From Porphyromonadaceae bacterium UBA3327 (GTDB lineage Bacteria; Bacteroidota; Bacteroidia; Bacteroidales; Muribaculaceae): DNA of 8,482 nucleotides. The DNA lies in assembly GCA_002361155.1 (NCBI GenBank), contig DERZ01000016.1, forward strand, positions 1 through 8,482, written 5' to 3'. How positions within the stretch are numbered: the stretch's first letter is position 1; each line of letters begins with the position of its first letter. Below are positions 1-7,528 of this stretch, one piece after another. The position numbers and the translations under genes are program-made. Below the pieces are notes generated by a model. It was not told the DNA's origin. It made no database searches and saw nothing but the letters and a program-made list of their open reading frames with translations.

Positions 1-18
1 CGGTAAAATTAGTTGGTA

Positions 19-57
19 AATAAAAGAGCGGCTGGACAATCCAGCCGCTCTTTTATT
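19..57 (-). terminator. Strong intrinsic terminator at the end of the operon
   Basis: A perfect 17-bp inverted repeat (19-35 against 41-57) encloses a 5-base loop. The inner part is GC-rich (GAGCGGCTGG paired with CCAGCCGCTC) and the outer part is A/T, so a U-rich tract follows the GC core on either strand. It starts 18 bases past the stop codon of the C10 protease gene and therefore ends the leftward transcript. The symmetry means it could also stop rightward transcription from a convergent gene outside the window. Confidence 0.9.
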
Positions 58-74
58 GTTTGATTCACGGGTGA

Positions 75-2159
75 TTATCGGATGCGTTTGTACACCGTGC
101 GGGAGCCGTCCGCGTGCCTTGTGATTTCAAGATACATTCCGCTTCCCGGCTTTCCGGCGAGGCGTGTGCCGTCAGGCGCGAAATATTCTGTCTTTACGAT
201 ATTCGTGTCTGGGGCAACGCTGTTTATGCCAGATGATTCCGAGAGCGTTATCCCGATTGGGTCACTGACTGAGTAGAGTCCTCTCTGTGAATCGGTGACG
301 GCGATGTAAAACTCATATTTGCCTGGCTGGACAGTTCCGCCATTCTGGGTGGTGAATGCGGTTGTGATGTCCAGGACCGCCGTTCCGTCTGCTTCGAGGT
401 CCACGATGCCTGGCGTTCCGATGCCGGCCAGATTCTTGCCGCTTAGAAGCACGGGATAGTAGGTGCTGTAGAAAGGTGCGTCGCCGGGAAGAGTCCAGAT
501 ACCCTTTATTTGGATTTTATCACGGTTGCCGAATTCAGTCGGTATTTCGAGTTCTGTCAGTTCCGGCAAATCCCTGGTCGTCTGCGTGAATGTGCCGAAG
601 CCGTCGGCGATGGTTAGTATCAGTCCCGGGGAGTCGTTGAGCGGAGTGCGCATATAGCTCCACTTTGAGGGGTCCTTGCCGAGTGCGTATGCCGGGCGCA
701 CGATGTATGTTCCGTCGGGAAGTTCGGGAAACAACACCACAATGCCGTCATATCCGTATCCGGGATCGAGGTTGTCGTCATGGAATTCATTGTAGGTGAA
801 ATGGGGATACTCCACAGCATTGTTTCTGGTGTCGCCATAAAGATCTATCGCAACTCCCACATACCCGTCGGAGAAGGAGCCTGGTCCCGGATTGTATGAG
901 AATCCTTCTATCGGTAAGTAGTTCGGAAATGTGAGTTCACCGTTGGTGAGTACGGGCAGTTCCCCTCCCTCTTCCGGTTCGAGGCCGCGCCAGTCACCGG
1001 TGAATCTCAGCGGTGACGACAGTATGATTTCTCCGATGAAATCGGAAGTTCCGCTCCGGTCGGGACGAATGTCGACCACGATGTCCTGCATGAAATTGAA
1101 AGCCGAATCGGCACCGCCGATACCTTGTACTTCGGGATCGAGGGCATCAAGCAGGAAGTAACCGTCGCTCACTCCGCCCCAGCCCCAGTTGAAGTGGAAA
1201 TAGCCGTCGGTGTCATATCCGTCGCACACGAACGAATGCCCTCCGATCATGGCTTGTCCGCCGTAGATCACCGGTCCGAAGTCGCGCAGCGAATTGTAGA
1301 TGATTTCCTCCCATTCCGCAAGGCTGTAATAGTCGCGGTTGAGATATTTCATTCCTTTGTCGTATTTGAAGTGCTCTGTCAGCGCCGGACCGATGTTTAA
1401 GGAGTATGAGCCTGACGCAGTCGGGCTGTAGTCCATGTGTACGGAGAATCCGACGGCGCGCATCAGTAGGGCTACAGCCAGCTTTTCCTCCTCGGAGGAA
1501 GCTTCTGTATACCGGTCCAGCATCCTGTCCCAGTCGAGAGCCTGCTTCTCGAGATTCATGCTGAGAGTCCTGCCGCCGCTCCTCCACTGGTAAGACACCG
1601 TTCCTACGGCCTGGTCGGGCCAGTTGTGGTATTTCATCACCTGAGCCATGGCGGTGGCCACGCAGCCGGTCACCGAAAGTTCGGAGCCTTTCTTGGGGCA
1701 TTTCAGGTTATACGGTTCCCCCTGGTTCCATGCCGTCTTGCACAGAGGCGCTATGGGATTGCGCGCGGGGCGCTCTTTTCCGAATGTGCGGCGTACACCA
1801 TCCTCTTTTACGGTATATGCCACCTGACGGCTCAGCTGATCCATCCATGCCTCGAAGGCCTCCGGAACTTTTCCCTCCGCGTCCAGCGCGGGCGAGTCTC
1901 CGTAGCCGAGAAGCAACGTGGCGTCATCATCGGCCGATGTCAGGATAAATCCGTTGTCCGCGTTGCGGAACAGATATAACGTGGGCACATTATTGTCGCT
2001 TCTGGTTATGGCAAGCTGGAAACGGGACGCCGGTTTTCCCGCCACTTTGGATGGCGTCTGAGGAAGAACGCGGCTGAGCGCCTCCTCCGGCGTGAGTGGC
2101 GCGGCGGTGCAGGTTATCGCTGTGAGAACCGCGGCAACAGGCAGAATAAGTCTTTTCAT
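75..2159 (-). CDS. Secreted C10 family cysteine protease (streptopain/SpeB-like)
   Basis: A 694-residue papain-fold cysteine protease precursor. Residues 1-20 form a signal peptide (Lys-Arg, then a hydrophobic core, with likely cleavage near the Ala-Ala at 19-20). Cys17 is a poor lipobox match, so a lipoprotein is less likely. Residues about 20-125 resemble the inhibitory propeptide of C10 proteases (GFILTSADDDATLLLGYGDS). The catalytic domain spans about 130-365: the oxyanion Gln146 lies in KTAWNQGEPYN, the nucleophile Cys166 in VTGCVATAMAQVMKYH, the catalytic His308 in IGGHSFVCDGY, and FNWGWGG follows at 323-329. All key residues are present, so it should be active after propeptide removal. 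Residues about 370-640 look like beta-sandwich modules of unknown role. The last 50 residues (YFAPDGTRL...GMYLE...VYKR) resemble the short C-terminal tails of Bacteroidales secreted proteins, possibly a sorting signal. It is the last gene of the cluster, 13 bases after the U32 gene. The substrate is unknown. Confidence 0.9.
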   Translation of the reverse strand: MKRLILPVAAVLTAITCTAAPLTPEEALSRVLPQTPSKVAGKPASRFQLAITRSDNNVPTLYLFRNADNGFILTSADDDATLLLGYGDSPALDAEGKVPEAFEAWMDQLSRQVAYTVKEDGVRRTFGKERPARNPIAPLCKTAWNQGEPYNLKCPKKGSELSVTGCVATAMAQVMKYHNWPDQAVGTVSYQWRSGGRTLSMNLEKQALDWDRMLDRYTEASSEEEKLAVALLMRAVGFSVHMDYSPTASGSYSLNIGPALTEHFKYDKGMKYLNRDYYSLAEWEEIIYNSLRDFGPVIYGGQAMIGGHSFVCDGYDTDGYFHFNWGWGGVSDGYFLLDALDPEVQGIGGADSAFNFMQDIVVDIRPDRSGTSDFIGEIILSSPLRFTGDWRGLEPEEGGELPVLTNGELTFPNYLPIEGFSYNPGPGSFSDGYVGVAIDLYGDTRNNAVEYPHFTYNEFHDDNLDPGYGYDGIVVLFPELPDGTYIVRPAYALGKDPSKWSYMRTPLNDSPGLILTIADGFGTFTQTTRDLPELTELEIPTEFGNRDKIQIKGIWTLPGDAPFYSTYYPVLLSGKNLAGIGTPGIVDLEADGTAVLDITTAFTTQNGGTVQPGKYEFYIAVTDSQRGLYSVSDPIGITLSESSGINSVAPDTNIVKTEYFAPDGTRLAGKPGSGMYLEITRHADGSRTVYKRIR

Positions 2160-2172
2160 CGTGTCTGAATTT

Positions 2173-3420
2173 TTATTTTATCCCCGTCTCTTCCCACAGG
2201 TATAGCTTGTCGGAAGGACGGACCTTTTCTGGTACGGGCATAGAGAAAAGATCCCCTTTTCTCACTTTATCCACCGGATGCAGGTCGTAGCGCAATTCGT
2301 CGACCTTGAAGATGAGGGCTCCCGTGGTCGGACCGGTCAGCACTACCTCGTCTCCGGTTTTCAGTTCGCCGCTTTCCATCATGAACTCGCCGACACCGAG
2401 CTTGGAAAAGTACCGTATGGTTTTGGCTGCATATCTCTTGACTCGGGTCGCGGAAGAGCCGTATTTCGCACTCCATTCGCCGAGACGCTGCCCCATATAG
2501 TAGCCGTCCCAGAATCCGCGGTTGAAGGTCTTGGCCAGTCGGCGGTCCCATTCCGGCACCATGTCGGGGGAGTACGTCCCGTCGGCAATGGCCTGCAGGG
2601 CTTCGGAGTAACATGCCACGGTTTCAGCGACATATTCCGGTCCGCGGGCGCGTCCCTCGATTTTGAATACGCGTACCCCGGCATCGACCATCTTGTTTAG
2701 GAAGTGAATGGTCTTCAGGTCTTTGGGCGACATTATGTACTTGTTCTCGATGTCGAGTTGCTCTCCGGTCTCGCGGTCGGTCACCGTGTAGGCGCGGCGG
2801 CATATCTGATTGCATGCCCCGCGGTTGGCACTGGAATTCATCTCGTGGAGGCTCATGTAGCACTTGCCGCTCACCGCCATGCAGAGGGCACCGTGGCAGA
2901 ACATCTCCAGGCGTATCCGGTCGCCGTGCGGCCCGCGGATATCCCCGGCCTCGATGGCGCGGCTTATCTCCGTCACCTGCTCCATGTTCAGCTCGCGTGC
3001 GAGAACCATCACGTCGGCGAACTGAGCATAGAAATTCACGGCCTCTATGTTGCTTACATTCACCTGTGTGGAGATGTGGACCTCCTGACCGATCTCCCGG
3101 GCGTAGAGGATTGCCGCCATATCGGAAGCGATTATCGCGCTGATGCCGCTCTCCTGGGCGCGGCGGATAATGGTGCGCATAAGTTCCATATCGCCGTCGT
3201 ATATCACGGTGTTTACAGTAAGATATGTCTTCACTCCACGCTCCGTGCAGAAGGCGGCTATCTCAGCCATGTCGTCGGCGGTGAAGTTGGCGCTCGACCT
3301 GCTGCGCATGTTCAGGCCCTCTATGCCGAAATATACGGCGTCCGCACCGGCGTGCACGGCGGCAGCCAGCGATTCGCGGCTCCCTACCGGAGCCATTATC
3401 TCAAAGTCTTTTCTCTCCAT
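2173..3420 (-). CDS. U32 family protein (peptidase U32 / TrhP-like tRNA hydroxylation protein)
   Basis: A 415-residue U32 protein. The N-terminal part has the family opening (EIMAPVGSRESLAAAVHAGA, DAVYFG) of a TIM-barrel-like domain. The signature lies at 172-190 (EMFCHGALCMAVSGKCYMS), followed by RGACNQICRRAYT at 200-212 and KIEGRARGPEYV at 253-264. Cys180, Cys187, Cys203 and Cys207 are candidates for the Fe-S cluster found in characterised U32 proteins. Residues about 335-410 match the usual small C-terminal beta domain. Members are often annotated as collagenase-like proteases, but several are now known to act in RNA modification or ubiquinone hydroxylation. The length and C-terminal domain best fit TrhP (YegQ/YrrO type), which makes 5-hydroxyuridine at wobble U34 using prephenate. 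That specific role is inferred; the family call is firm. Its start overlaps the end of menG by 20 bases in another frame, which implies translational coupling. Confidence 0.9.
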   Translation of the reverse strand: MERKDFEIMAPVGSRESLAAAVHAGADAVYFGIEGLNMRSRSSANFTADDMAEIAAFCTERGVKTYLTVNTVIYDGDMELMRTIIRRAQESGISAIIASDMAAILYAREIGQEVHISTQVNVSNIEAVNFYAQFADVMVLARELNMEQVTEISRAIEAGDIRGPHGDRIRLEMFCHGALCMAVSGKCYMSLHEMNSSANRGACNQICRRAYTVTDRETGEQLDIENKYIMSPKDLKTIHFLNKMVDAGVRVFKIEGRARGPEYVAETVACYSEALQAIADGTYSPDMVPEWDRRLAKTFNRGFWDGYYMGQRLGEWSAKYGSSATRVKRYAAKTIRYFSKLGVGEFMMESGELKTGDEVVLTGPTTGALIFKVDELRYDLHPVDKVRKGDLFSMPVPEKVRPSDKLYLWEETGIK

Positions 3421-4204
3421 CCTGTTTCTTGGCTAAATAAAACGTGACTACTCCCATGGTGAGAGAGCGCCATCTGCAGCGCACGAATCCGCAGTCCTTC
3501 ATAATCTGTGCCATGGCCTTGCGCTGGGGCGCTGCCGCAATGCTCTCCGGCAGATAGCGGTAGGCCCGCGAGTCGCCCGACACTCTCCTCCCTATCGCCG
3601 GGATAAGACGGTCGGCATATAAGTGATAGGCGCTTTCGAGATATTTTCCTTCGGGCACAGACAGCTCTATCACGCAGAGCAGTCCTCCGGGGCGGAGCAC
3701 CCTCAGTATCTCCGAGTAACCTTTGCGTAGATTCTCGAAGTTGCGTACGCCGTAGGCTACCGTCACAAGGTCAAACGTGTCGGAGGGGAATTGGAGATCA
3801 AGACAGTCCTGACAGTCGAAATCGACTTGTTGCCTCGTTTCGTAGTCGGCGCTCAACAGTTTGTTGTGTGCTATTTTAAGCATTCCTTCCGAGAGGTCTA
3901 TGCCGGTCACCCTTGCCTCCGGATAGCGTTTGTGAAGTTCGAAAGCGAGATCGCCTGTCCCTGTGGCGATGTCCAGGATTCGTGCCGGCTCGGGAAGCTC
4001 TCCGTAGACGGCGTCCAGCGCCACGTTGCGCCAGTGACGGTGGAGTCCGAACGTCATGGCTGTGTTCATGAAGTCGTATGCGGGAGCTATAGAGTCGAAC
4101 ATCTCCTTAACTTGTTCTCCCTTCGGATCTCCGGCGCGATAGGGGTTTACTTTTTCTGCGCCCTCCTTTTTTTTAATGATTGCCCTCTTGTCTCCGGTTT
4201 CCAT
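3401..4204 (-). CDS. ubiE: Demethylmenaquinone methyltransferase MenG/UbiE
   Basis: This 267-residue class I SAM-dependent methyltransferase carries out the last step of menaquinone synthesis, methylating demethylmenaquinol at the membrane. SAM motif I is at 76-85 (ILDIATGTGD), with the acidic residue Asp103 ending strand 2 (VTGIDLSEGM). The UbiE family signatures are MFDSIAPAYDFMNTAM (35-50), VAYGVRNFENLRKGYSEILR (149-168) and GDSRAYRYLPESIAAAP (210-226). Bacteroidales generally use menaquinone and lack ubiquinone, so the MenG role is expected. The first ~18 residues (METGDKRAIIKKKEG...) precede the usual family start, but no later in-frame ATG, GTG or TTG fits, so I keep this start. It lies 6 bases past the GNAT stop. 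An 8-base A-run sits at codons 11-13. Confidence in family and role is high. Confidence 0.95.
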   Translation of the reverse strand: METGDKRAIIKKKEGAEKVNPYRAGDPKGEQVKEMFDSIAPAYDFMNTAMTFGLHRHWRNVALDAVYGELPEPARILDIATGTGDLAFELHKRYPEARVTGIDLSEGMLKIAHNKLLSADYETRQQVDFDCQDCLDLQFPSDTFDLVTVAYGVRNFENLRKGYSEILRVLRPGGLLCVIELSVPEGKYLESAYHLYADRLIPAIGRRVSGDSRAYRYLPESIAAAPQRKAMAQIMKDCGFVRCRWRSLTMGVVTFYLAKKQDGEKRL

Positions 4205-4210
4205 CTCGAT

Positions 4211-5338
4211 TCACAGTTTTTTAGAGTAGGAGCGGCGCCGGCGGTGCTGACGGGTGTTGAAGTACTGCCACTGGCTCTGCACCTTGGAATTCGTCTCCAT
4301 CTCCGGATTCGATTCGGCGTAGCGATAGCCGTATTTGATGAACTGAGGCACCAGATCCTGGAACATCAGGGCGTTGACGCCTTTGTTCTGGTAGTCCGGA
4401 TGCACGGCCACCAGCAGCAGGTCCACACGGTCATTCTTACCCCGCAGCCCTTTCAGCAGCCAGTACCATCCGAAAGGGAAGTAGCGTCCCTTCGATTTCC
4501 GGAGCGCCACGCTCATTGATGGAAGCGCTATGCCGAGGCCTATCAGACGCCCCGTCTTTTCCACCACAAGCGTCACCAGGTCAAGGTTTAGAAGGTTCAG
4601 ATAGATGCTTATGTAATGATCTATCTGACGCTCGGTCAGCCTGGAATATTGGTAAAGGTCTTTGTAGGCGTCGTTCACCAGGCGGAATATCGCGTGACCG
4701 TATTCCGCCTTTATGCGTTTGCGGTTGTCGTATTTCAGAACCTTCAGGTCATATTTCTTCTTGACGATGTCGGCGATTCTGTCGTAACGCTCGGGCACTT
4801 TGTCGGGAACCTCCATCATGAATTCCACCCAGTCCGACTCTTTACGGTAGCCGAGTTTCTCGAGATGGGTCTGATAGTAGGGGTAGTTGTAGTTGGTGGC
4901 CATGGTCGAAAGTTCCTCGAATCCCTCCACCAGGAGTCCCTCACGGTCAAGGTCTGTGAATCCAAGCGGTCCTACGGCTTTCGTCATCCCTTTCGAACGT
5001 CCCCATTCCTCAACGGCGTTCATAAGGGCGGCCGAGATTTCGTGGTCGTCGATGAAATCGAGAAAACCGAACCGCACGATGTTCTGGCGGTAGTCGCGGT
5101 TGATCTGGTGGTTGATGATGGCGGCCACACGCCCTGCGGGCTTTCCGTCGCGATAGGCCATGTAGTAGGCCGACTCGCAGAAATCAAATGCGGGGTTTCC
5201 CTCGGGACGGAGGGTATCTATGTCGTCGGAGACCAACGGCGGCACATAGTACGGATTCCCTTCATACAGATCAATCTGGAATTCCGTGAATTTCCTGAGT
5301 TCCGCTTTCGTGGATCTTACTTCTTTTATTTCTATCAT
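4211..5338 (-). CDS. GNAT-superfamily acyltransferase, long (YghO-like) form
   Basis: A 375-residue protein, about twice the length of a single GNAT domain. The C-terminal half has the acetyl-CoA-binding signature region, VDLLLVAVHPDYQNKGVNAL (305-324): the Q-x-x-G-x part is present, but the final Gly/Ala is Asn322. It is followed by a conserved-looking tail (YAESNPEMETNSKVQSQWQY) and a basic end (HRRRRSYSKK). The N-terminal half also looks GNAT-like, with GRVAAIINHQINRDYRQNIV (69-88), GPLGFTDLDREGLLVEGFEE (123-142) and NYNYPYYQTHLEKLGY (149-164). This layout resembles the large YghO-like GNAT proteins found beside housekeeping genes in Bacteroidetes; the substrate is unknown. The ATG overlaps no neighbour and follows a 61-base gap holding a direct repeat, while the stop lies 6 bases before menG. 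No signal peptide or membrane segment is seen, so it is probably cytoplasmic. Confidence 0.82.
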   Translation of the reverse strand: MIEIKEVRSTKAELRKFTEFQIDLYEGNPYYVPPLVSDDIDTLRPEGNPAFDFCESAYYMAYRDGKPAGRVAAIINHQINRDYRQNIVRFGFLDFIDDHEISAALMNAVEEWGRSKGMTKAVGPLGFTDLDREGLLVEGFEELSTMATNYNYPYYQTHLEKLGYRKESDWVEFMMEVPDKVPERYDRIADIVKKKYDLKVLKYDNRKRIKAEYGHAIFRLVNDAYKDLYQYSRLTERQIDHYISIYLNLLNLDLVTLVVEKTGRLIGLGIALPSMSVALRKSKGRYFPFGWYWLLKGLRGKNDRVDLLLVAVHPDYQNKGVNALMFQDLVPQFIKYGYRYAESNPEMETNSKVQSQWQYFNTRQHRRRRSYSKKL

Positions 5339-5351
5339 TTCGGGATAGGGC

Positions 5352-5388
5352 GAATTGATTATGATTCTGACAGAATTGGTTATGATTC
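5352..5388. repeat. Two-copy direct repeat, 16-bp units with 21-bp period, in the kinase-GNAT gap
   Basis: The units GAATTGATTATGATTC (5352-5367) and GAATTGGTTATGATTC (5373-5388) differ at one base and are separated by TGACA. Each unit begins with GAATT and ends with GATTC, so it is also weakly palindromic. The period of 21 bp is two helical turns, as expected of paired binding sites on one DNA face. The repeat occupies most of the 61-base space between the pseudokinase stop and the acyltransferase start. A regulatory role is inferred; no matching -33/-7 promoter was found beside it. Confidence 0.75.
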
Positions 5389-5399
5389 CGGCAAATTTG

Positions 5400-6179
5400 T
5401 CACTGTCTTAAGGACAGCCACATCAGCAACGCGATCAGTATCACCAGACATGTGCACAGGAACACGAACACCTGTGAGGAGGAGCGCCGCTCCATGGCCA
5501 GCTGTATGTCGGAGACTGTGCGGAATGGAGTATCCTTCTGGGTACATTTGTTGGCCACTTTCCGCAGTTTGGGCATTGACGCGGGGAGGTTGTCAAGCAC
5601 TTCGTTCAGTACTTTACCGTAACTCTCGATATCTTCATGCGCGTCCTGGGTGGAAAGTTCCTCCGACTGGTCGTAGCCCACGTCGATCAGCTTCAGATTC
5701 TCGTTGTACTCGGTGAAGATGATGGTTTCCGGAGTGATCGGATGGTGCACGATGTGGTTTTCCTGAATATATTCCATCGCGTCGAGAAGTTGTGTCTGAA
5801 GGCGGTGTACAATCTTTGGCGTCAGCCGCTTCTCGTCGATAAGCCTCCGCAGCGAATAGCCGTAGACGTCATCGGTGATTATCGCGGTCCCAATACCTGG
5901 AATTTCTTCGAAATCGTTCACCATCACGATGTTGGGATGCGCCAGATTGTATCGGGTGTCAAATTCCTGTTCAATCATCCGGCGGTACTCCGGCTTGTCG
6001 GCATATTCCTTTCTGAGCGCCTTGAGCATGACCCATTTGCCATGTTTCTTAACGGTATACACATCATAGTGCTTCTCGCCCCATTCGGGCAGCAGGGTAA
6101 GGTCGCTCCACTTCCCCGTAGGGTCGTTGATGGGAATCTTCTTCTCCTCCTTGCTGATATATGCCTTGTCTTTTTCCAT
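5400..6179 (-). CDS. Tail-anchored protein-kinase-like protein, probable pseudokinase
   Basis: A 259-residue protein with a recognisable Hanks-type kinase fold and a C-terminal membrane anchor. The beta-3 lysine is Lys53 (WVMLKALRKEY), and a likely alpha-C glutamate is Glu72. The catalytic-loop region reads IVHHPITPETIIF (143-155) where active kinases have H-R-D-x-K-x-x-N: the Asp is replaced by Pro147, the Lys by Thr149 and the Asn by Thr152. The DFG position is Asp166-Val-Gly. The glycine-rich loop is degenerate (EWGEKHYDVY, one Gly). The alpha-F region (HEDIESYGKVLNEVL) and the C-terminal helix (FRTVSDIQLAME) are retained. Residues about 237-257 form one hydrophobic transmembrane helix after MERRSSS, so the domain faces the cytoplasm. 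It may bind ATP or act as a scaffold, but phosphotransfer by the usual mechanism looks unlikely. It lies between serS (39-base gap) and the acyltransferase gene. Confidence 0.85.
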   Translation of the reverse strand: MEKDKAYISKEEKKIPINDPTGKWSDLTLLPEWGEKHYDVYTVKKHGKWVMLKALRKEYADKPEYRRMIEQEFDTRYNLAHPNIVMVNDFEEIPGIGTAIITDDVYGYSLRRLIDEKRLTPKIVHRLQTQLLDAMEYIQENHIVHHPITPETIIFTEYNENLKLIDVGYDQSEELSTQDAHEDIESYGKVLNEVLDNLPASMPKLRKVANKCTQKDTPFRTVSDIQLAMERRSSSQVFVFLCTCLVILIALLMWLSLRQ

Positions 6180-6218
6180 CTGACGGTCGTTGATGTATGG
6201 TTAGTCTGTGATGTCGGA

Positions 6219-7490
6219 TTAGTTTATAATGTCGAAGCCCGTGTATTTTCTGAGACATTCGGGCACCATGATGCCCTCGGGAGTCTGGTTGTTTTCAAGC
6301 AGTGCCGCCACGATGCGTGGCAGAGCCAATGCCGATCCGTTGAGCGTGTGGCATAGGTGGATTTTCTTGTCCGCCCCACGGTAGCGGCATTTCAGGCGGT
6401 TGGCCTGGTATGTCTCGAAATTGGATACCGACGACACCTCGAGCCAGCGCTTCTGAGCCGCGCTCCACACTTCGAAATCGAAGGTGATGGCCGACGTGAA
6501 GCTCATGTCGCCTCCGCAGAGACGCAGTATGTGCCAGGGGAGTCCGAGCTTTTCAAGAAGTCCCTGCACGTGATCCTTCATCTCTTCAAGTGCTCTGTAG
6601 GAGTCTTCGGGACGCTCTACGCGCACAATCTCCACCTTGTCGAACTGATGGAGACGGTTAAGACCGCGCACATCCTTGCCGTAGCTCCCCGCTTCGCGGC
6701 GCCAGCAGGGAGAGTAGGCGCAGTTCTTTTTCGGCAGCTCGGCCTCGGGGATGATCTCGTCGCGGTAGATATTGGTCACCGGCACTTCGGCGGTTGGAAT
6801 CAGATAGAGGTTATCGAGAGTCACATGGTACATCTGTCCCTCCTTGTCGGGAAGCTGTCCTGTGCCGTATCCTGACGCCTCGTTCACCACAAACGGAGGT
6901 TCCACCTCGGTGTATCCTGCCTTCCAAGCCTCGTCAAGGAAGAACTGGATGAGGGCGCGCTGCAGACGTGCTCCCTTTCCTATATAGAAGGGGAAACCGG
7001 CTCCGGTAACCTTGACGCCTGTCTCGAAGTCGATGATGTTGTATTTTTTTGCCAGGTCCCAATGGGGCAGAGCGTCGGCGGGGAGTTCGGGAATGATGCC
7101 TCCTGTCTTCTCCTCCACGTTCTCTTCGGCGCTCTTTCCCTCGGGGACGGCGGCACAGGGGAGGTTCGGTACAGTAAGCAGCATCTCGCGGATCTCATGT
7201 TCGCGGCGTTCCAGCTGTTCCTGAAGTTCGCTGGTGCTCTCCTTGAGGGCGGCCACGGCTTCCTTTGCCCGCTCGGCCGCTTCTTTGTCCCCCTCTTTCA
7301 TGTACTTGCCGATTGTGGCGGCAAGTTTCTTCAGCTCCGATGCGTCGCTGTCGGTTTTCTGTTGCAGACGGCGTCGCTCGGCATCGGTCTCGATTATTCT
7401 GGTTATGATATCACGGCCGTCGAATCCTTTCACGGCCAGACGCCCGATCACGAACTCGGGATCGGCTTTTATAGTTTGTAGTGTCAGCAT
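6219..7490 (-). CDS. serS: Seryl-tRNA synthetase
   Basis: A 423-residue class II synthetase that charges tRNA-Ser with serine and is essential for translation. Residues about 28-105 form the long N-terminal coiled-coil arm that grips the tRNA-Ser variable arm (charged heptads such as ERRRLQQKTDSDASELKKLA). The serine-binding TxE motif is at 233-235 in PTAEVPVTN. Motif 2 is CWRREAGSYGKDVRGLNRLH (262-281), with Arg264 and Glu266. Motif 3 is NGSALALPRIVAALLENNQ (384-402), ending on Arg392. The length is normal for bacterial SerS and the protein is complete. The ATG at 7488-7490 starts the usual MLTLQTIKADPE-like N-terminus. It follows the yqeY-like gene by 38 bases, without a terminator, so co-transcription is likely. 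Confidence 0.98.
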   Translation of the reverse strand: MLTLQTIKADPEFVIGRLAVKGFDGRDIITRIIETDAERRRLQQKTDSDASELKKLAATIGKYMKEGDKEAAERAKEAVAALKESTSELQEQLERREHEIREMLLTVPNLPCAAVPEGKSAEENVEEKTGGIIPELPADALPHWDLAKKYNIIDFETGVKVTGAGFPFYIGKGARLQRALIQFFLDEAWKAGYTEVEPPFVVNEASGYGTGQLPDKEGQMYHVTLDNLYLIPTAEVPVTNIYRDEIIPEAELPKKNCAYSPCWRREAGSYGKDVRGLNRLHQFDKVEIVRVERPEDSYRALEEMKDHVQGLLEKLGLPWHILRLCGGDMSFTSAITFDFEVWSAAQKRWLEVSSVSNFETYQANRLKCRYRGADKKIHLCHTLNGSALALPRIVAALLENNQTPEGIMVPECLRKYTGFDIIN

Positions 7491-7528
7491 TTTGTCAGAT
7501 AATAGTTGTTGGATGCTCCTTGCCGGCG

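Noticed and set aside
1213..1701. Minus-strand 162-codon frame inside the C10 protease gene
   Set aside because: It is an alternative frame of a conserved catalytic domain, Arg-rich with no motif.
2704..3447. Plus-strand open frame of 247 codons opposite the U32 gene
   Set aside because: The minus-strand frame carries the full U32 signature, and this frame is its mirror image with no recognisable protein features.
5339..5399. Bacteroidetes -33/-7 promoter in the kinase-GNAT gap
   Set aside because: A TTTG is present, but no TAnnTTTG lies at a suitable distance; only the direct repeat is supported.
4616..5716. Long plus-strand open frame (366 codons) across the GNAT and kinase-like genes
   Set aside because: It lies antisense to two genes with recognisable families, spans their intergenic gap, and its translation is low-complexity Val/Gly/His-rich sequence with no domain. 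It is an antisense shadow.
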